A stretch of DNA of 64,000 nucleotides, taken from Rhizobium bangladeshense (lineage in GTDB: Bacteria > Pseudomonadota > Alphaproteobacteria > Rhizobiales > Rhizobiaceae). The stretch is from the NCBI RefSeq assembly GCF_017357245.1, contig NZ_CP071612.1:4081501-4145500 (forward strand), written 5' to 3'. The notes under the pieces were generated by a model. The model ran no database searches. It saw only the letters and a program-made list of their open reading frames with translations, and was not told the DNA's origin. This document shows, piece after piece, positions 1-9,794 of the stretch (positions are counted from its first letter, which is position 1; each line of letters begins with the position of its first letter). A program made the translations under genes and the position numbers.

Positions 1-210
1 CAGAAAATCCGGCAGGTCCCGTTCGGGTTTGCGACCGGTATGGACGATCACTTTCGCGCCGCAGTCCAGAAACTGCCGCGCCACTTCGAGGCCGATGCCC
101 CGCCCGGCGCCGGTCACGACGACATTGCGATTTTCGAATAGTCTCGGATGGAACACGAAGCCGTCCTCCTCGCGGACAATGCCGCCTGTTGCGCCATTCG
201 CCCTTAACAT
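1..210 (-). CDS. SDR-family oxidoreductase, N-terminal part (runs off left edge)
   Basis: Only the first 70 or so codons are in the window. The residues [19 protein letters not shown] form the Rossmann dinucleotide-binding motif (TGxxxGIG) of short-chain dehydrogenases/reductases, and HTGRKPE after the second strand suits a cofactor-binding loop. The ATG at 210 has no clear ribosome site. A GTG at 156 is preceded by GAGGAG about nine bases upstream and begins a protein ([13 protein letters not shown]) closer to the usual SDR length before the motif, so it may be the true start. The gene lies 70 bp downstream of soxR on the same strand and could be co-transcribed with it. Substrate cannot be told. 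Confidence 0.8.
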   Translation of the reverse strand, partial: MLRANGATGGIVREEDGFVFHPRLFENRNVVVTGAGRGIGLEVARQFLDCGAKVIVHTGRKPERDLPDFL

Positions 211-280
211 ATGAGCGCGCCCGCCGAAAGAAAGGCAGGCATCATCTTTCCGCGAGAGGCTAGGGCTCTCCCCTGAAAGC

Positions 281-751
281 TCATACTTCGTTTTCGGCCT
301 CCAGCAGCCGCGCGCCCGGCCCTTCCTCGCCGAGTCGATCGAAGGGATTGCGCAAAGGGCAGCTTTCGATCGACAGGCAGCCGCAGCCGATGCAGCCGGT
401 CAGGCGGTCTCGCAGCAGGCTGAACTGCCTGATTCGCGCATCGAGTTCATTCTTCCAGCGCGCCGACAGCGTCTGCCAGTCGGCGACTGTCGGCGTGCGT
501 CCCTGCGGCAGGGAGGCAAATGCCGTCTGGATTTCCGAAAGCGGAATGCCGACACGTTGCGCCACCTTGATGATGCCGAGCCGGCGAAGCACATCGCGTC
601 CGTAGCGCCGCTGGTTGCCGCGCGTGCGGATACTCGAGATCAGCCCCTTGGCCTCATAGAAATGCAGCGCCGATACGGCAAGACCACTGCGTTGCGCCAC
701 TTCTCCGACCGTCAGAAGCCTTCCGAGCGGCGTTGCAGAAACCGTATTCAT
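281..751 (-). CDS. soxR: SoxR, redox-sensing MerR-family transcriptional regulator
   Basis: 156 residues, the normal SoxR length. Residues 13-60 form the MerR winged helix ([20 protein letters not shown]), a dimerisation helix follows, and the [2Fe-2S] ligand set [12 protein letters not shown] gives Cys120, Cys123, Cys125 and Cys131, the SoxR signature. The protein senses superoxide or redox-cycling compounds and activates promoters with overlong spacers. The ORF is open much further upstream, but the ATG at 751 gives the exact SoxR N-terminus. The SoxR operator lies only 9 bp upstream of that codon, so bound SoxR probably also limits its own transcription. Assignment is secure; the regulon is inferred. 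Confidence 0.96.
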   Translation of the reverse strand: MNTVSATPLGRLLTVGEVAQRSGLAVSALHFYEAKGLISSIRTRGNQRRYGRDVLRRLGIIKVAQRVGIPLSEIQTAFASLPQGRTPTVADWQTLSARWKNELDARIRQFSLLRDRLTGCIGCGCLSIESCPLRNPFDRLGEEGPGARLLEAENEV

Positions 752-756
752 TCCTA

Positions 757-787
757 TTGACCTCAACATTGGTTGAGGTTTTATAAC
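757..787 (+). promoter_or_regulatory. SoxR box within a 19-bp-spacer promoter
   Basis: The dyad CCTCAAcattggTTGAGG (761-778) matches the known SoxR operator. It lies between TTGACC (757-762) and TATAAC (782-787), which are separated by 19 bp. That overlong spacer is the hallmark of MerR/SoxR-activated promoters. The promoter reads rightward, away from soxR, into 790-997. Confidence 0.88.
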
Positions 788-885
788 CCCTCCTCCCTCG
801 GCCGTGAAGCCGCGGCGCAGGCAAGAGCGACGGTGAGACCGTCGATCGATACAGGTGAAATGACGACATCGACGCTTGCCGCCAT
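781..885 (-). other. Possible 34-codon small ORF upstream of soxR
   Basis: An ATG at 885 is preceded by AGGGG at good spacing and opens 34 codons ([16 protein letters not shown]...) ending at the edge of the SoxR promoter. On the other strand a 15-codon ORF (860-907, [15 protein letters not shown]) lies inside the presumed SoxR-driven transcript. Neither is recognised. Without conservation data both may be chance; they are the only coding candidates between soxR and the terminator. Confidence 0.2.
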
Positions 886-963
886 ACCGATCACCCCTGC
901 CGAATAGCCGCCTGAGAGGTGAGCGCTCGGGTTCCGTTCCCGGCAGGTACGGAACCTCGGAAA

Positions 964-998
964 ACACCCGGACAGGACCTCCGTCCGGGTGTTTTTTA
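964..998 (+). terminator. Strong intrinsic terminator
   Basis: ACACCCGGAC and GTCCGGGTGT form a stem of about 10 bp with a 9-base loop, followed at once by six T. It would end a rightward transcript from the SoxR promoter and insulate the thiamin operon. The opposite strand carries a shorter T run (TTTT). Confidence 0.88.
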
Positions 999-1082
999 TC
1001 TGCGGTCCCATCCGGCCAGACGGACTGCTTTGCAATTTTGCGGTTGCGGCAGGAAGACCCGAATGATAGTTTTCGCTGCAAT

Positions 1083-1176
1083 AACAGGGGAGCTCCGTGT
1101 CGCCGGGGCTGAGATGCGAGGTGCAAGTCTCCGGACCCTTCTAAGCTGATCTGGGTAATGCCAGCGGAGCGAGGTC
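1083..1176 (+). promoter_or_regulatory. TPP riboswitch (THI element)
   Basis: The conserved thi-box blocks appear in order: GGGGAGCTCC of P1/P2, GGCTGAGATG (1107-1116), CCGGACCCTT (1131-1140), AAGCTGATCTGGGTAATGCC (1143-1162) and the closing GCGGAG. The aptamer binds thiamin pyrophosphate and lowers expression of the downstream genes. GAGG (1171-1174), which serves the ATG at 1180, abuts the 3' side of the aptamer, and no hairpin plus T run follows. Control by hiding the ribosome site is therefore the likelier mechanism. It marks the downstream ABC genes as thiamin-related. Confidence 0.95.
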
Positions 1177-1179
1177 CAA

Positions 1180-1353
1180 ATGTTTTCCGGCGCGCAAGTG
1201 TCACTTTACCCCACGTCCGGCAGTTCCGCCTGCATCATTATCGCTACCGTCATGGCAATCGCCCTCAAGCGGGTGCGGCCGCGCATCGAGACCGATGCCG
1301 TCGACAAGTTGCCACGAACGGCCCGACGAAAGCCTGAAATCGAACGCCGATGA
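1180..1353 (+). pseudogene. 57-codon leader ORF, probable remnant of a YkoF-type thiamin-binding protein
   Basis: The ORF begins right after the riboswitch. Its first residues [11 protein letters not shown] and a later RIETDAVDKL resemble the start and the RIETDDIS segment of the YkoF-like proteins that commonly precede these transporter genes. YkoF proteins are about 200 residues; this one stops after 57. After the RIETD segment the resemblance (STxxxERPDESL) continues in another frame, suggesting a frameshift or deletion. The stop TGA overlaps the thiX ATG (ATGA at 1350-1353), so translating this ORF would couple the riboswitch to thiX. It may be a pure decay product or a retained leader. 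The family match is from memory. Confidence 0.5.
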
Positions 1354-2156
1354 CATCGCCACGACCATCGGATTCGCGTCTTGCGACGCTCCGCCTCGCC
1401 ATCTATCGCGCGATGCCCGCCTTGCTCGCAGGCTTTGCCTTTCTCGCGGCATGGGAACTTTACGTCGATCTTTCCGGCATAAAACCTTCCATCCTGCCGG
1501 CACCTTCGCGCATCCTTATCCAGGGCTGGCTGAACCGAGAGGCACTGATATCAAACACTTGGCCGACGCTCGGTGCCACGCTCGGCGGTTTCGCGCTGTC
1601 ACTCGCCTTCGCCTTCGTCTCTTCCATCCTGATGGACTTCATGCCCTTCATGCGCCGCGCATTGCTGCCGATCTTCATCGCCAGCCAGACCTTGCCGCTG
1701 GTGGCGATCGCACCTCTTGTCGTTCTGTGGTTCGGTTTCGGCCTCTTGCCGAAAATATTGCTGGTGGCGCTCGTCACCTTCTTCCCGCTGCTCGTCGCTC
1801 TGCTTCAGGGCTATGAGGCGACCGACCGTGACATTGCCGAGCTCTTGAACTCGATGAAAGCGAGCCGCTGGCGCATTTTCCGCCTGGCGCGGCTTCCCTC
1901 CTCGCTGCCCTATTTCTTCGCCGGCCTCAGGATCTCGATCACCTATGCCGTCGTCGGCGCAATTTTCGCCGAATATGCCGGTGCCGCGCGCGGCCTCGGC
2001 ATCTATATCCTCAACGCCAAGAACAATTTCCGTCCCGATCTGGTGCTTGCCGCCGTTATCGTCAGCGCTCTGTTGACGCTCTGCCTCTTCGCGCTGACGT
2101 TGCTGATCCAGCGTTTCGTCATGCCCTGGCAGCCATCCCAGGAACGACGCCGATGA
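1350..2156 (+). CDS. thiX: ThiX-type permease of a thiamin-pyrimidine ABC importer
   Basis: 268 residues with about six membrane segments and the binding-protein-dependent permease loop (EAA loop) at roughly 163-194, where it would dock on the ATPase. It is the membrane channel for uptake of a thiamin pyrimidine precursor (hydroxymethylpyrimidine or its formylamino derivative) across the inner membrane. The start ATG overlaps the stop of the preceding leader ORF and its own stop overlaps the thiZ start by four bases, so the operon is translationally coupled. The TPP riboswitch upstream and an NMT1/THI5-like binding protein downstream support the substrate class. The exact ligand is inferred. 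Confidence 0.88.
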   Translation: MTSPRPSDSRLATLRLAIYRAMPALLAGFAFLAAWELYVDLSGIKPSILPAPSRILIQGWLNREALISNTWPTLGATLGGFALSLAFAFVSSILMDFMPFMRRALLPIFIASQTLPLVAIAPLVVLWFGFGLLPKILLVALVTFFPLLVALLQGYEATDRDIAELLNSMKASRWRIFRLARLPSSLPYFFAGLRISITYAVVGAIFAEYAGAARGLGIYILNAKNNFRPDLVLAAVIVSALLTLCLFALTLLIQRFVMPWQPSQERRR

Positions 2157-2932
2157 CCGGTCAGATGCTTGAGCTGCGCAACATCTCGAAGTCCTTCGAC
2201 GGCATGAAGGTTTTGGGCGACATTTCGCTCGCTGTCGCAAACGGCGAGTTCGTCTCGATCGTCGGCCCATCCGGTTCCGGAAAATCGACCGTTCTGAGAC
2301 TGCTGACGCAGGCGCTGCGGCCCGATTCCGGCAACATGTTTTTTAATGGTGCGGCATTGGAAGAGACGCCACATTCCTTTGCCTTCATGCCGCAACGCGA
2401 TGCGCTGATGCCCTGGCGCCGGATCATCGACAATGCCGCCCTCGGGCTGGAAGTGAAGGGCATGAGCCGGCGGGCCGCCCGCGCCGCTGTTGCGCCGCTC
2501 TTCGATCGGTTCGGCCTCGCCAGCTTCGAACATCACTACCCCGCCTCCCTTTCCGGCGGCATGCGCCAGCGTGCTGCGCTGCTGCGCACCGTCATCCAGA
2601 AACAGGACATGCTTCTGCTCGACGAGCCCTTCGGCGCGCTCGATGCGCTGACCCGCACGCAGATCCAGGAGTGGCTGCAAGGCATGTGGACCGAACATCG
2701 CTGGACGGCGCTGCTGATCACCCACGATGTCCGTGAGGCCGTTTTTCTCTCCGATCGGATCTACGTGCTGTCTGCCCGTCCGGCGCGCGTCATCCGCGAA
2801 TTCCGCGTTCCCCTGCCCCGCCCGAGAAGCATCGCCGACCTCGGCTCGCCGGCGGCCCAGGCGATAGAGACCGAAATCCTGCAAACCCTGCTTCATCCGC
2901 TAGAACAGGATGATTTTAGGCCGTCGGCCTAA
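2153..2932 (+). CDS. thiZ: ThiZ-type ATPase of a thiamin-pyrimidine ABC importer
   Basis: 259 residues. Walker A GPSGSGKST is at 38-46, the Q-loop at Gln81, the signature LSGGMRQR at 133-140, Walker B DMLLLDEP at 152-159 and the switch His at about 191. It hydrolyses ATP to drive the ThiX channel. It overlaps thiX by ATGA. The last residues (EQDDFRPSA) and the stop codon are encoded by an intergenic palindromic repeat (2903-2948) that appears to have inserted at the 3' end and replaced the original tail. The catalytic domain is complete, so function should be kept. Confidence 0.9.
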   Translation: MTGQMLELRNISKSFDGMKVLGDISLAVANGEFVSIVGPSGSGKSTVLRLLTQALRPDSGNMFFNGAALEETPHSFAFMPQRDALMPWRRIIDNAALGLEVKGMSRRAARAAVAPLFDRFGLASFEHHYPASLSGGMRQRAALLRTVIQKQDMLLLDEPFGALDALTRTQIQEWLQGMWTEHRWTALLITHDVREAVFLSDRIYVLSARPARVIREFRVPLPRPRSIADLGSPAAQAIETEILQTLLHPLEQDDFRPSA

Positions 2933-2948
2933 AATCTGAATCCTGTTC
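2903..2948. repeat. Palindromic repeat fused to the end of thiZ
   Basis: Nested inverted repeats: outer arms GAACAGGAT / ATCCTGTTC (2903-2911, 2940-2948) and an inner perfect palindrome ATTTTAGGCCG-t-CGGCCTAAAAT (2913-2935). The style resembles mosaic intergenic palindromes of Rhizobium genomes. The inner palindrome supplies the thiZ stop codon. Confidence 0.75.
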
Positions 2949-2960
2949 TGATTTAAAGAG

Positions 2961-3015
2961 TTAGAGCCTGATGTCGTCCGAAAACCGCTCACAATTTTCG
3001 GCATCATCTCTAGAG
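2961..3015. repeat. Second palindromic repeat between thiZ and thiY
   Basis: Imperfect inverted repeat with arms around TTAGAGcctGATGtcgTCCGAAAA and TTTTCGGcATCATctCTAGAG. Closely similar sequences (GTCGTCCGAAAACCGCTCACA) are, from memory, abundant between Rhizobium genes. It forms a hairpin just ahead of the thiY ribosome site (AGGAGG, 3021-3026) and may affect mRNA stability or relative expression within the operon. Confidence 0.7.
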
Positions 3016-3031
3016 ACCTGAGGAGGTCACC

Positions 3032-4042
3032 ATGCTGCTGCTCACCCGTCGACAGACGATTCTCGCCGCTATCGCAACAAGCCTCGCCGGCCGCGCCGCC
3101 TTTGCTCAATCGGCGCCGGCAAAGGTTCGCATCGCGCTCGACTGGACGCCCAACACGAACCATATCGGCATTTACGTCGCCAAGGAGAAGGGCTTTTATG
3201 CGGCCGCCGGCCTCGATGTCGAGATTCTACCCTTTACCGACACCAGCGCCGGCACGCTGGTGTCGAACGGAGTTGCCGACTTCGGCATCAGCAGCGAGAT
3301 CGAGGCCCTAACGCAGCGTGCCGGCGGCGGTGACGTGAAGATGGTCTACGGCGTCGTCCAGACGGAAACCGCACGCCTGATCTTCAAGGGCGGGCGCGAC
3401 GACATCAAGAGGCCTCGAGATCTCGACGGCAAGACCTATGGCGGCTTCGGTGGCACCTGGGAGAGCGCGTTGGTCTCGGCGATGATCCGCAATGACGGCG
3501 GCAAGGGGGACGTCAAGACCGTCACCCTCGGCACCTCCGCCTATGAGGCGCTGGACAATGGCTCGATTGACTTCACGCTGGAGATCTACACCTGGGAAGG
3601 CATCGCCGCCGAACTGGAAAACCGGAAGATCGGCCGCTTCCACTATTCTGATTATGGCATTCCAGACGAGCAGACGACGGTCATCGTTTCCAGCGACGCC
3701 TATCTCTCGGCAAGTCGAGAACACGCCCGCGCCTTCATCCAGGCGACGCGTCAAGGCTATGTCTACTCCATCGACCATCCCGACGAAGCCTGCGACTTGC
3801 TGATTGCCGGAAGTAACGGTGCTCTGATGAACACGGAACTGGTAAGAGCATCTCAGAAGGCGTTGATCGAAGGCCATTTCCTGAGATCCGAGGCCGGTGT
3901 GATCGGCACGCTTGACCCGGCAAAGGCCGAGGCCATCGGCGGCTTCCTGGTCGAGAACGGCATCCTGGTCGATGCGAATGGCACCGTTCTCAAGGAAAAG
4001 CCGGACTTTTCCGCCTATTATACGAACGAACTCCTCGGCTGA
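3032..4042 (+). CDS. thiY: ThiY-type periplasmic pyrimidine-binding protein (NMT1/THI5-like)
   Basis: 336 residues. An N-terminal export signal (about 1-25, hydrophobic core then AFA-Q) contains an RRQT pair that could suit the Tat route. The mature start KVRIALDWTPNTNHIGIYVA is characteristic of the NMT1/THI5-like family that binds thiamin pyrimidine precursors. In the periplasm it would deliver the ligand to ThiX/ThiZ. AGGAGG lies five bases before the ATG. It is separated from thiZ by about 100 bp of palindromic repeats but belongs to the same riboswitch-led unit. The choice of formylaminopyrimidine versus hydroxymethylpyrimidine cannot be read from sequence. Confidence 0.9.
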   Translation: MLLLTRRQTILAAIATSLAGRAAFAQSAPAKVRIALDWTPNTNHIGIYVAKEKGFYAAAGLDVEILPFTDTSAGTLVSNGVADFGISSEIEALTQRAGGGDVKMVYGVVQTETARLIFKGGRDDIKRPRDLDGKTYGGFGGTWESALVSAMIRNDGGKGDVKTVTLGTSAYEALDNGSIDFTLEIYTWEGIAAELENRKIGRFHYSDYGIPDEQTTVIVSSDAYLSASREHARAFIQATRQGYVYSIDHPDEACDLLIAGSNGALMNTELVRASQKALIEGHFLRSEAGVIGTLDPAKAEAIGGFLVENGILVDANGTVLKEKPDFSAYYTNELLG

Positions 4043-4130
4043 TCCCGCTCCGGTCTTGCCGACGCGGCCTTCCGCGGCAATGCTTTGAGCTTGAACGGTT
4101 TGAGCCGAATCGGGCAGGGCGGGGAACGAA

Positions 4131-5351
4131 ATGCGATCACAGGACAGGCTGGCCGGAGCCGACTTTCTGCGCGCGATGGCCTGCTTGTTGGTGCTTGCTC
4201 ATCATCTCGCGCTCCGGCTGGATATGCGCAGAATTCCGGACGAACTGGCGACGACGGCAAATGTCCTCCGCTTCGGCAATTTCGGCGTCGCGATCTTCTT
4301 CGTGCTCAGCGGCTTTCTGCTTGCCCGCCCCTTCTGGCGCGCGCTCGACGCCGGCGGCGCCATGCCGAGCCTCAGGCACTACGCCATCCGCAGGTCGGCG
4401 CGCATCGCTCCGGGCTTCTGGGTCGCGGCCAGCGTCGGCTTCGTTCTCGGCCTGACCCTGCTTGCCCTGCCGGTGACGCCGGAGCTCGTCGTCCGCTACG
4501 TCTCCGGACTGCTGTTCATGAGCCAGTGGCATTGGCGCACGCTCTTTCCTGTCGAAGCTAATGGGCCGCTCTGGTCCATTCCCTTCGAAGCGACCAGCTA
4601 CGTGCTCCTGCCGGCCTGCTTTCTCCTGCTGTTTCGCTGGCCCCCGCTGCGGCAGCGCCCGTTCCTCGCCCGCTTCGCCTGGCTCTGCGTCATTGTCGTC
4701 GTACTCCTTGCCCATTTGGCGATTCTGAGCCTTTTTGCGCTCGACGATATCGGCCGCGGCTGGGCATATGGCCTGCAGGGTGGGGCGAAGGAATGGATGC
4801 CCAAGTATAATCCGATCGGCTTCTTCGCCGTTTTCGCGCTCGGCGCCCTTGCCGCCGGCATCGAAATCATGTTGCCCGCAAGGCGCTCCTCCTGGTTCGA
4901 TGCAATGGCACTCCTGGCCCTTGCGACTGCCGGTTTCCGCCTCCTGATATCGCCTGGCGGCTCGGCCGAAGGTTATGGCTGGCTTGACATCCCTTACGGA
5001 TTTCCCGTCTTTCCGCTGGCAGTCGCAACGGCGCTCGTTTCGCTCAGCCATTCCCAATACCTTGGCAGGCTGCTCGACAACGCTCCCGTCCGCTACATCG
5101 CCAAGATCTCCTTCGGCATTTATATCTGGCAGGAGATTATCCTCACATTGATTCAGAGACTTGATCCCAACTCGTTCGGCGCCGCCTCGGCCAATGTCGT
5201 CACCGGTTGGCTGCAATCCTGCGGATTGACGGTCGCGCTCGTCTTTCTGGTGGCAAGCCTGAGTTATTATCTGTTGGAACGGCCGGCGATCGACTTCGGC
5301 AATCGCTTGACATCAAGCCCACCTGATCGGGCTACTCCTTTCAAAGTATAA
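4131..5351 (+). CDS. Acyltransferase family 3 (OafA/YrhL-type) membrane protein
   Basis: 406 residues, about ten membrane segments. The N-terminal ADFLRAMACLLVLAHH carries the catalytic-type His pair (24-25), and NFGVAIFFVLSGFLLARPFW is the second family hallmark. Members transfer acetyl or other acyl groups to surface polysaccharides, peptidoglycan or lipids at the inner membrane. It starts 88 bp after thiY but is probably an independent unit. A sugar transferase follows on the same strand after a 168-bp gap, which suggests a polysaccharide-decoration role, though the substrate is unknown. Confidence 0.88.
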   Translation: MRSQDRLAGADFLRAMACLLVLAHHLALRLDMRRIPDELATTANVLRFGNFGVAIFFVLSGFLLARPFWRALDAGGAMPSLRHYAIRRSARIAPGFWVAASVGFVLGLTLLALPVTPELVVRYVSGLLFMSQWHWRTLFPVEANGPLWSIPFEATSYVLLPACFLLLFRWPPLRQRPFLARFAWLCVIVVVLLAHLAILSLFALDDIGRGWAYGLQGGAKEWMPKYNPIGFFAVFALGALAAGIEIMLPARRSSWFDAMALLALATAGFRLLISPGGSAEGYGWLDIPYGFPVFPLAVATALVSLSHSQYLGRLLDNAPVRYIAKISFGIYIWQEIILTLIQRLDPNSFGAASANVVTGWLQSCGLTVALVFLVASLSYYLLERPAIDFGNRLTSSPPDRATPFKV

Positions 5352-5519
5352 TTTCGACTGCACCTCAACTAGAGGCGTTAAGGTTAACGGGAAATACTCC
5401 CTTTTTTGGCGTCTTTATGATTACCGATTTCTTATTTATAACGATGACAAACCATGCGCGAGCATGTATCTGTCTCGCTGCACTTCAATATCGCATCTAA
5501 ACTTTTTGGGCCTTGAGTA
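5352..5519 (+). promoter_or_regulatory. AT-rich intergenic region ahead of the sugar transferase
   Basis: This 168-bp stretch is much richer in A+T than its surroundings. It begins with a small GGGAaatacTCCC hairpin followed by TTTTTT (about 5389-5407), a weak candidate terminator for the acyltransferase gene. The rest probably holds the sugar-transferase promoter. No clear -35/-10 pair could be fixed. Confidence 0.35.
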
Positions 5520-6257
5520 ATGAATGCTTTTACTTCGAAGACGAGTTCACGCTTCGATCCGTCTCAGCGTCAAGACAAAACCAGGACCCTGGTTGTAGCG
5601 AACTCCAACATTCGCCAGCCGGACAGCTTTTTCGATGTCGAAGGAACGACGGCTCTGCGTCTGGCCGCAAAGCGGCTGATCGACATCGTCATCTCGGCGA
5701 GCGCTCTCCTCGTGCTGGCCCCGCTTTTCCTGGCAATCGCTCTCTTCATCAAATTCGATGATGGCGGTCCTGTGTTCTTCCGTCAGATCCGCTGGGGCCT
5801 GAACGGCCGGAAGATCACCGTCTTCAAGTTTCGCTCGATGCACACGGACGCTTGCGATCCGAGCGGCGTTCAACAGACTATCAAGGGCGACAGCCGGGTG
5901 ACCGGCATCGGCGCTCTGCTCCGTAGGACCAACATTGACGAACTGCCGCAGCTTCTGAACGTCCTCAAGGGCGACATGTCCTTGGTCGGCCCACGCTGCC
6001 ACGCCATCAACATGCGCGCGGCCGGCAGGCTATACGAAGAATTGGTGCCGAACTACCACCATCGACACATCATGCGCCCCGGCATCACCGGCCTCGCGCA
6101 GACACGCGGCTGGCGCGGACCAACGGCAAGGCCATTGCAAGCCCGGGCCCGCATCGCCTGCGATATCTATTATGTCAGAAATTTCAGCCTGCTGCTCGAC
6201 TTTAAGATCCTGTTGAAGACGCTGGTCATCGAGCTACGCGGCGGCACCGGCTTCTAG
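5520..6257 (+). CDS. Polyprenyl-phosphate sugar-1-phosphate transferase (ExoY-like)
   Basis: 245 residues of the bacterial sugar transferase family. One membrane segment (about 53-76) is followed by the cytosolic catalytic domain with FKFRSM (102-107), NIDELPQL (138-145) and GDMSLVGPR (151-159). Such enzymes move a hexose-1-phosphate from a UDP-sugar to undecaprenyl phosphate, the first step of exopolysaccharide or capsule repeat assembly. The short form with a single helix resembles ExoY/PssA. No other polysaccharide genes are adjacent except the preceding acyltransferase, so the polymer cannot be named. Its stop codon TAG lies inside the left end of the next repeat element. Confidence 0.9.
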   Translation: MNAFTSKTSSRFDPSQRQDKTRTLVVANSNIRQPDSFFDVEGTTALRLAAKRLIDIVISASALLVLAPLFLAIALFIKFDDGGPVFFRQIRWGLNGRKITVFKFRSMHTDACDPSGVQQTIKGDSRVTGIGALLRRTNIDELPQLLNVLKGDMSLVGPRCHAINMRAAGRLYEELVPNYHHRHIMRPGITGLAQTRGWRGPTARPLQARARIACDIYYVRNFSLLLDFKILLKTLVIELRGGTGF

Positions 6258-6606
6258 AGCTTTTCGGTTAGATGGAAGCATTCTGACGGAGCAGGTTTTC
6301 GTCAGGGCAAAGGCGACGATTGGCGACGGGCATGCCCCATGGTACGTCCGAGCCGATCGCCTTTGATGCTGACCAGACATGCCCGGCCCACCGGCCGCAC
6401 CGCGACTCCGTGGCGAAGCGATAAGTGCGTCCGGCGATTCGGCTTGCAGATTTGCAGGCACATCTGCGGGAAGGCTGGCTGAAACGGTTCGCCTGATCGA
6501 CCGGGCCGGCTGGCCGTAGAGCTGCGCTACGGCGCGCGCCGGCCGGTCAACCATTCGACTCGTTTGAGCTAACAGAATGATTCGATCTAACCAGGAAAAG
6601 CTCTAG
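6254..6606. repeat. 353-bp element with ~34-bp terminal inverted repeats
   Basis: The left end (CTAGAGCTTTTCGGTTAGAT, then GGAAGCATTCTG) is repeated inverted at the right end (6573-6606, reverse complement CTAGAGCTTTTCCTGGTTAG, then ATCGAATCATTCTG) with a few mismatches and a two-base gap. The interior includes a long GC-rich hairpin (6499-6548, arms GACCGGGCCGGC / GCCGGCCGGTC enclosing CCGTAG / CTACGG). No transposase is encoded. It looks like a non-autonomous mosaic or MITE-like element of Rhizobium. A 106-codon ORF on the minus strand across it is not convincing. Confidence 0.65.
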
Positions 6607-6738
6607 ATGTGCGGTCCCTGGGGGCGGTGGTGCATCACTGATCCTGAGTCGCCAGGAAGAGGGATGCAATTGGGAAATGTTCTTCACGGCAGCGCCTGCT
6701 CGACGCCGCTTCGACCTTCGCTGGAAGACAGGAGAAAC
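6607..6738. other. Intergenic stretch without recognised content
   Basis: Between the inverted-repeat element and the atp terminator no ORF with a plausible start, promoter or RNA structure stands out. It is the converging region between the sugar-transferase unit and the atp operon. Confidence 0.5.
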
Positions 6739-6764
6739 AAAAAAGCGGCCCTCGAGGCCGCCTT
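6739..6764 (-). terminator. Terminator of the atp operon
   Basis: On the minus strand a GGCGGCCtcgagGGCCGCT hairpin is followed by TTTTTTG. It lies about 20 bp after the atpC stop and fits Rho-independent termination of the whole operon. Confidence 0.9.
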
Positions 6765-6785
6765 TCATTGATGCTGTCGGTCTGA

Positions 6786-7193
6786 TCAATCCTGCTGGAC
6801 GATGCCGCGAAGGTGCGTCAGTTCCATGATGAAGTGCTCCAGCTTCGACTTGTGCTCGTGCAGCTCGGCATGTTCGAGCTCCTTGCGGGCAGCTTCGATG
6901 CGGCGGGTCAGTTCGTCCTTATGGAGTTCCTCGACCGGAACGGCGGATTCGGCGAGCAATGTGCAGCCCGTCGGCAGAATATCGGCAAAACCGCCGAACA
7001 CCACATAGTCCTGCTTCTTGCCGGAAGCCGAACGCACGCTCACCACGCCCGGCTTGATCGTCGTCATTGTAGGCGCGTGGTGCGCCATGACGGTCATCTC
7101 GCCCTCGGTCGCGGGAATGACGACCTCCGTCACCATCTCCGACAGAAGCAGACGCTCCGGTGAAACGAGCTCAAAGTTGAAATTGTCAGCCAT
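6786..7193 (-). CDS. atpC: ATP synthase F1 epsilon subunit
   Basis: 135 residues, usual length. NFNFELVSPERLLLSEMVTEVVIPATEGEMTV is the N-terminal beta-sandwich, followed by a two-helix C-terminal domain (EELHKDELTRRIEAARKELE). It is part of the central stalk that turns with gamma and couples proton flow to ATP synthesis, and it restrains ATP hydrolysis. The ATG at 7193 shares one base with the stop of the preceding small gene (TGATG), implying translational coupling. It is the last gene of the operon. Confidence 0.97.
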   Translation of the reverse strand: MADNFNFELVSPERLLLSEMVTEVVIPATEGEMTVMAHHAPTMTTIKPGVVSVRSASGKKQDYVVFGGFADILPTGCTLLAESAVPVEELHKDELTRRIEAARKELEHAELHEHKSKLEHFIMELTHLRGIVQQD

Positions 7194-7431
7194 CAGTGAC
7201 TTACCTTCTCGGCTATGGCTTTTGCATCTTGCAATTTTGTCCCGCAGAACGGGCAGTGCAGTATCGCCTGGTCGAGATATCCGATGCCTTCCTCCGTCTG
7301 AACCAATCCGACAACCATCATCAGCACGCCGTTATCGGCACGATAGACAGTCGGCGCGGCCGGTTCCGGAAGTTCTGCCACGATCCCTTTGAGGGAGTCG
7401 CAGCAGAATATCTCGTCCTGAGCATCGCTCA

Positions 7432-7432
<1 letters not shown>
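7193..7432 (-). CDS. 79-residue CPFCG-motif protein inside the atp operon
   Basis: The ORF uses ATG 7432, overlapping the atpD stop by one base (TGATG), and its own stop overlaps the atpC ATG by one base. Both junctions are coupled, so the reading frame is almost certainly translated. The protein has an early Cys pair (residues 10-11) and a late HCPFCGTKLQ motif near 60-69, which could bind a metal or form a zinc-ribbon half. The middle (GVLMMVVGLVQTEEGIGYLDQ) looks folded and no membrane segment is seen. It is not one of the standard F1 subunits and I do not recognise a characterised family. A role in ATP synthase regulation or assembly is suggested only by position. Confidence 0.85.
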
Positions 7433-9766
<2,334 letters not shown>

Positions 9767-9794
9767 CCGTGATCCGTCCTAACTTAGGGCCCGA

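Noticed and set aside
5389..5407. Terminator of the acyltransferase gene
   Set aside because: The stem is only four base pairs; kept only as a remark within the intergenic entry.
6234..6554. 106-codon ORF on the minus strand
   Set aside because: It lies inside the inverted-repeat element, overlaps the end of the sugar-transferase gene and has no convincing ribosome site or family resemblance.
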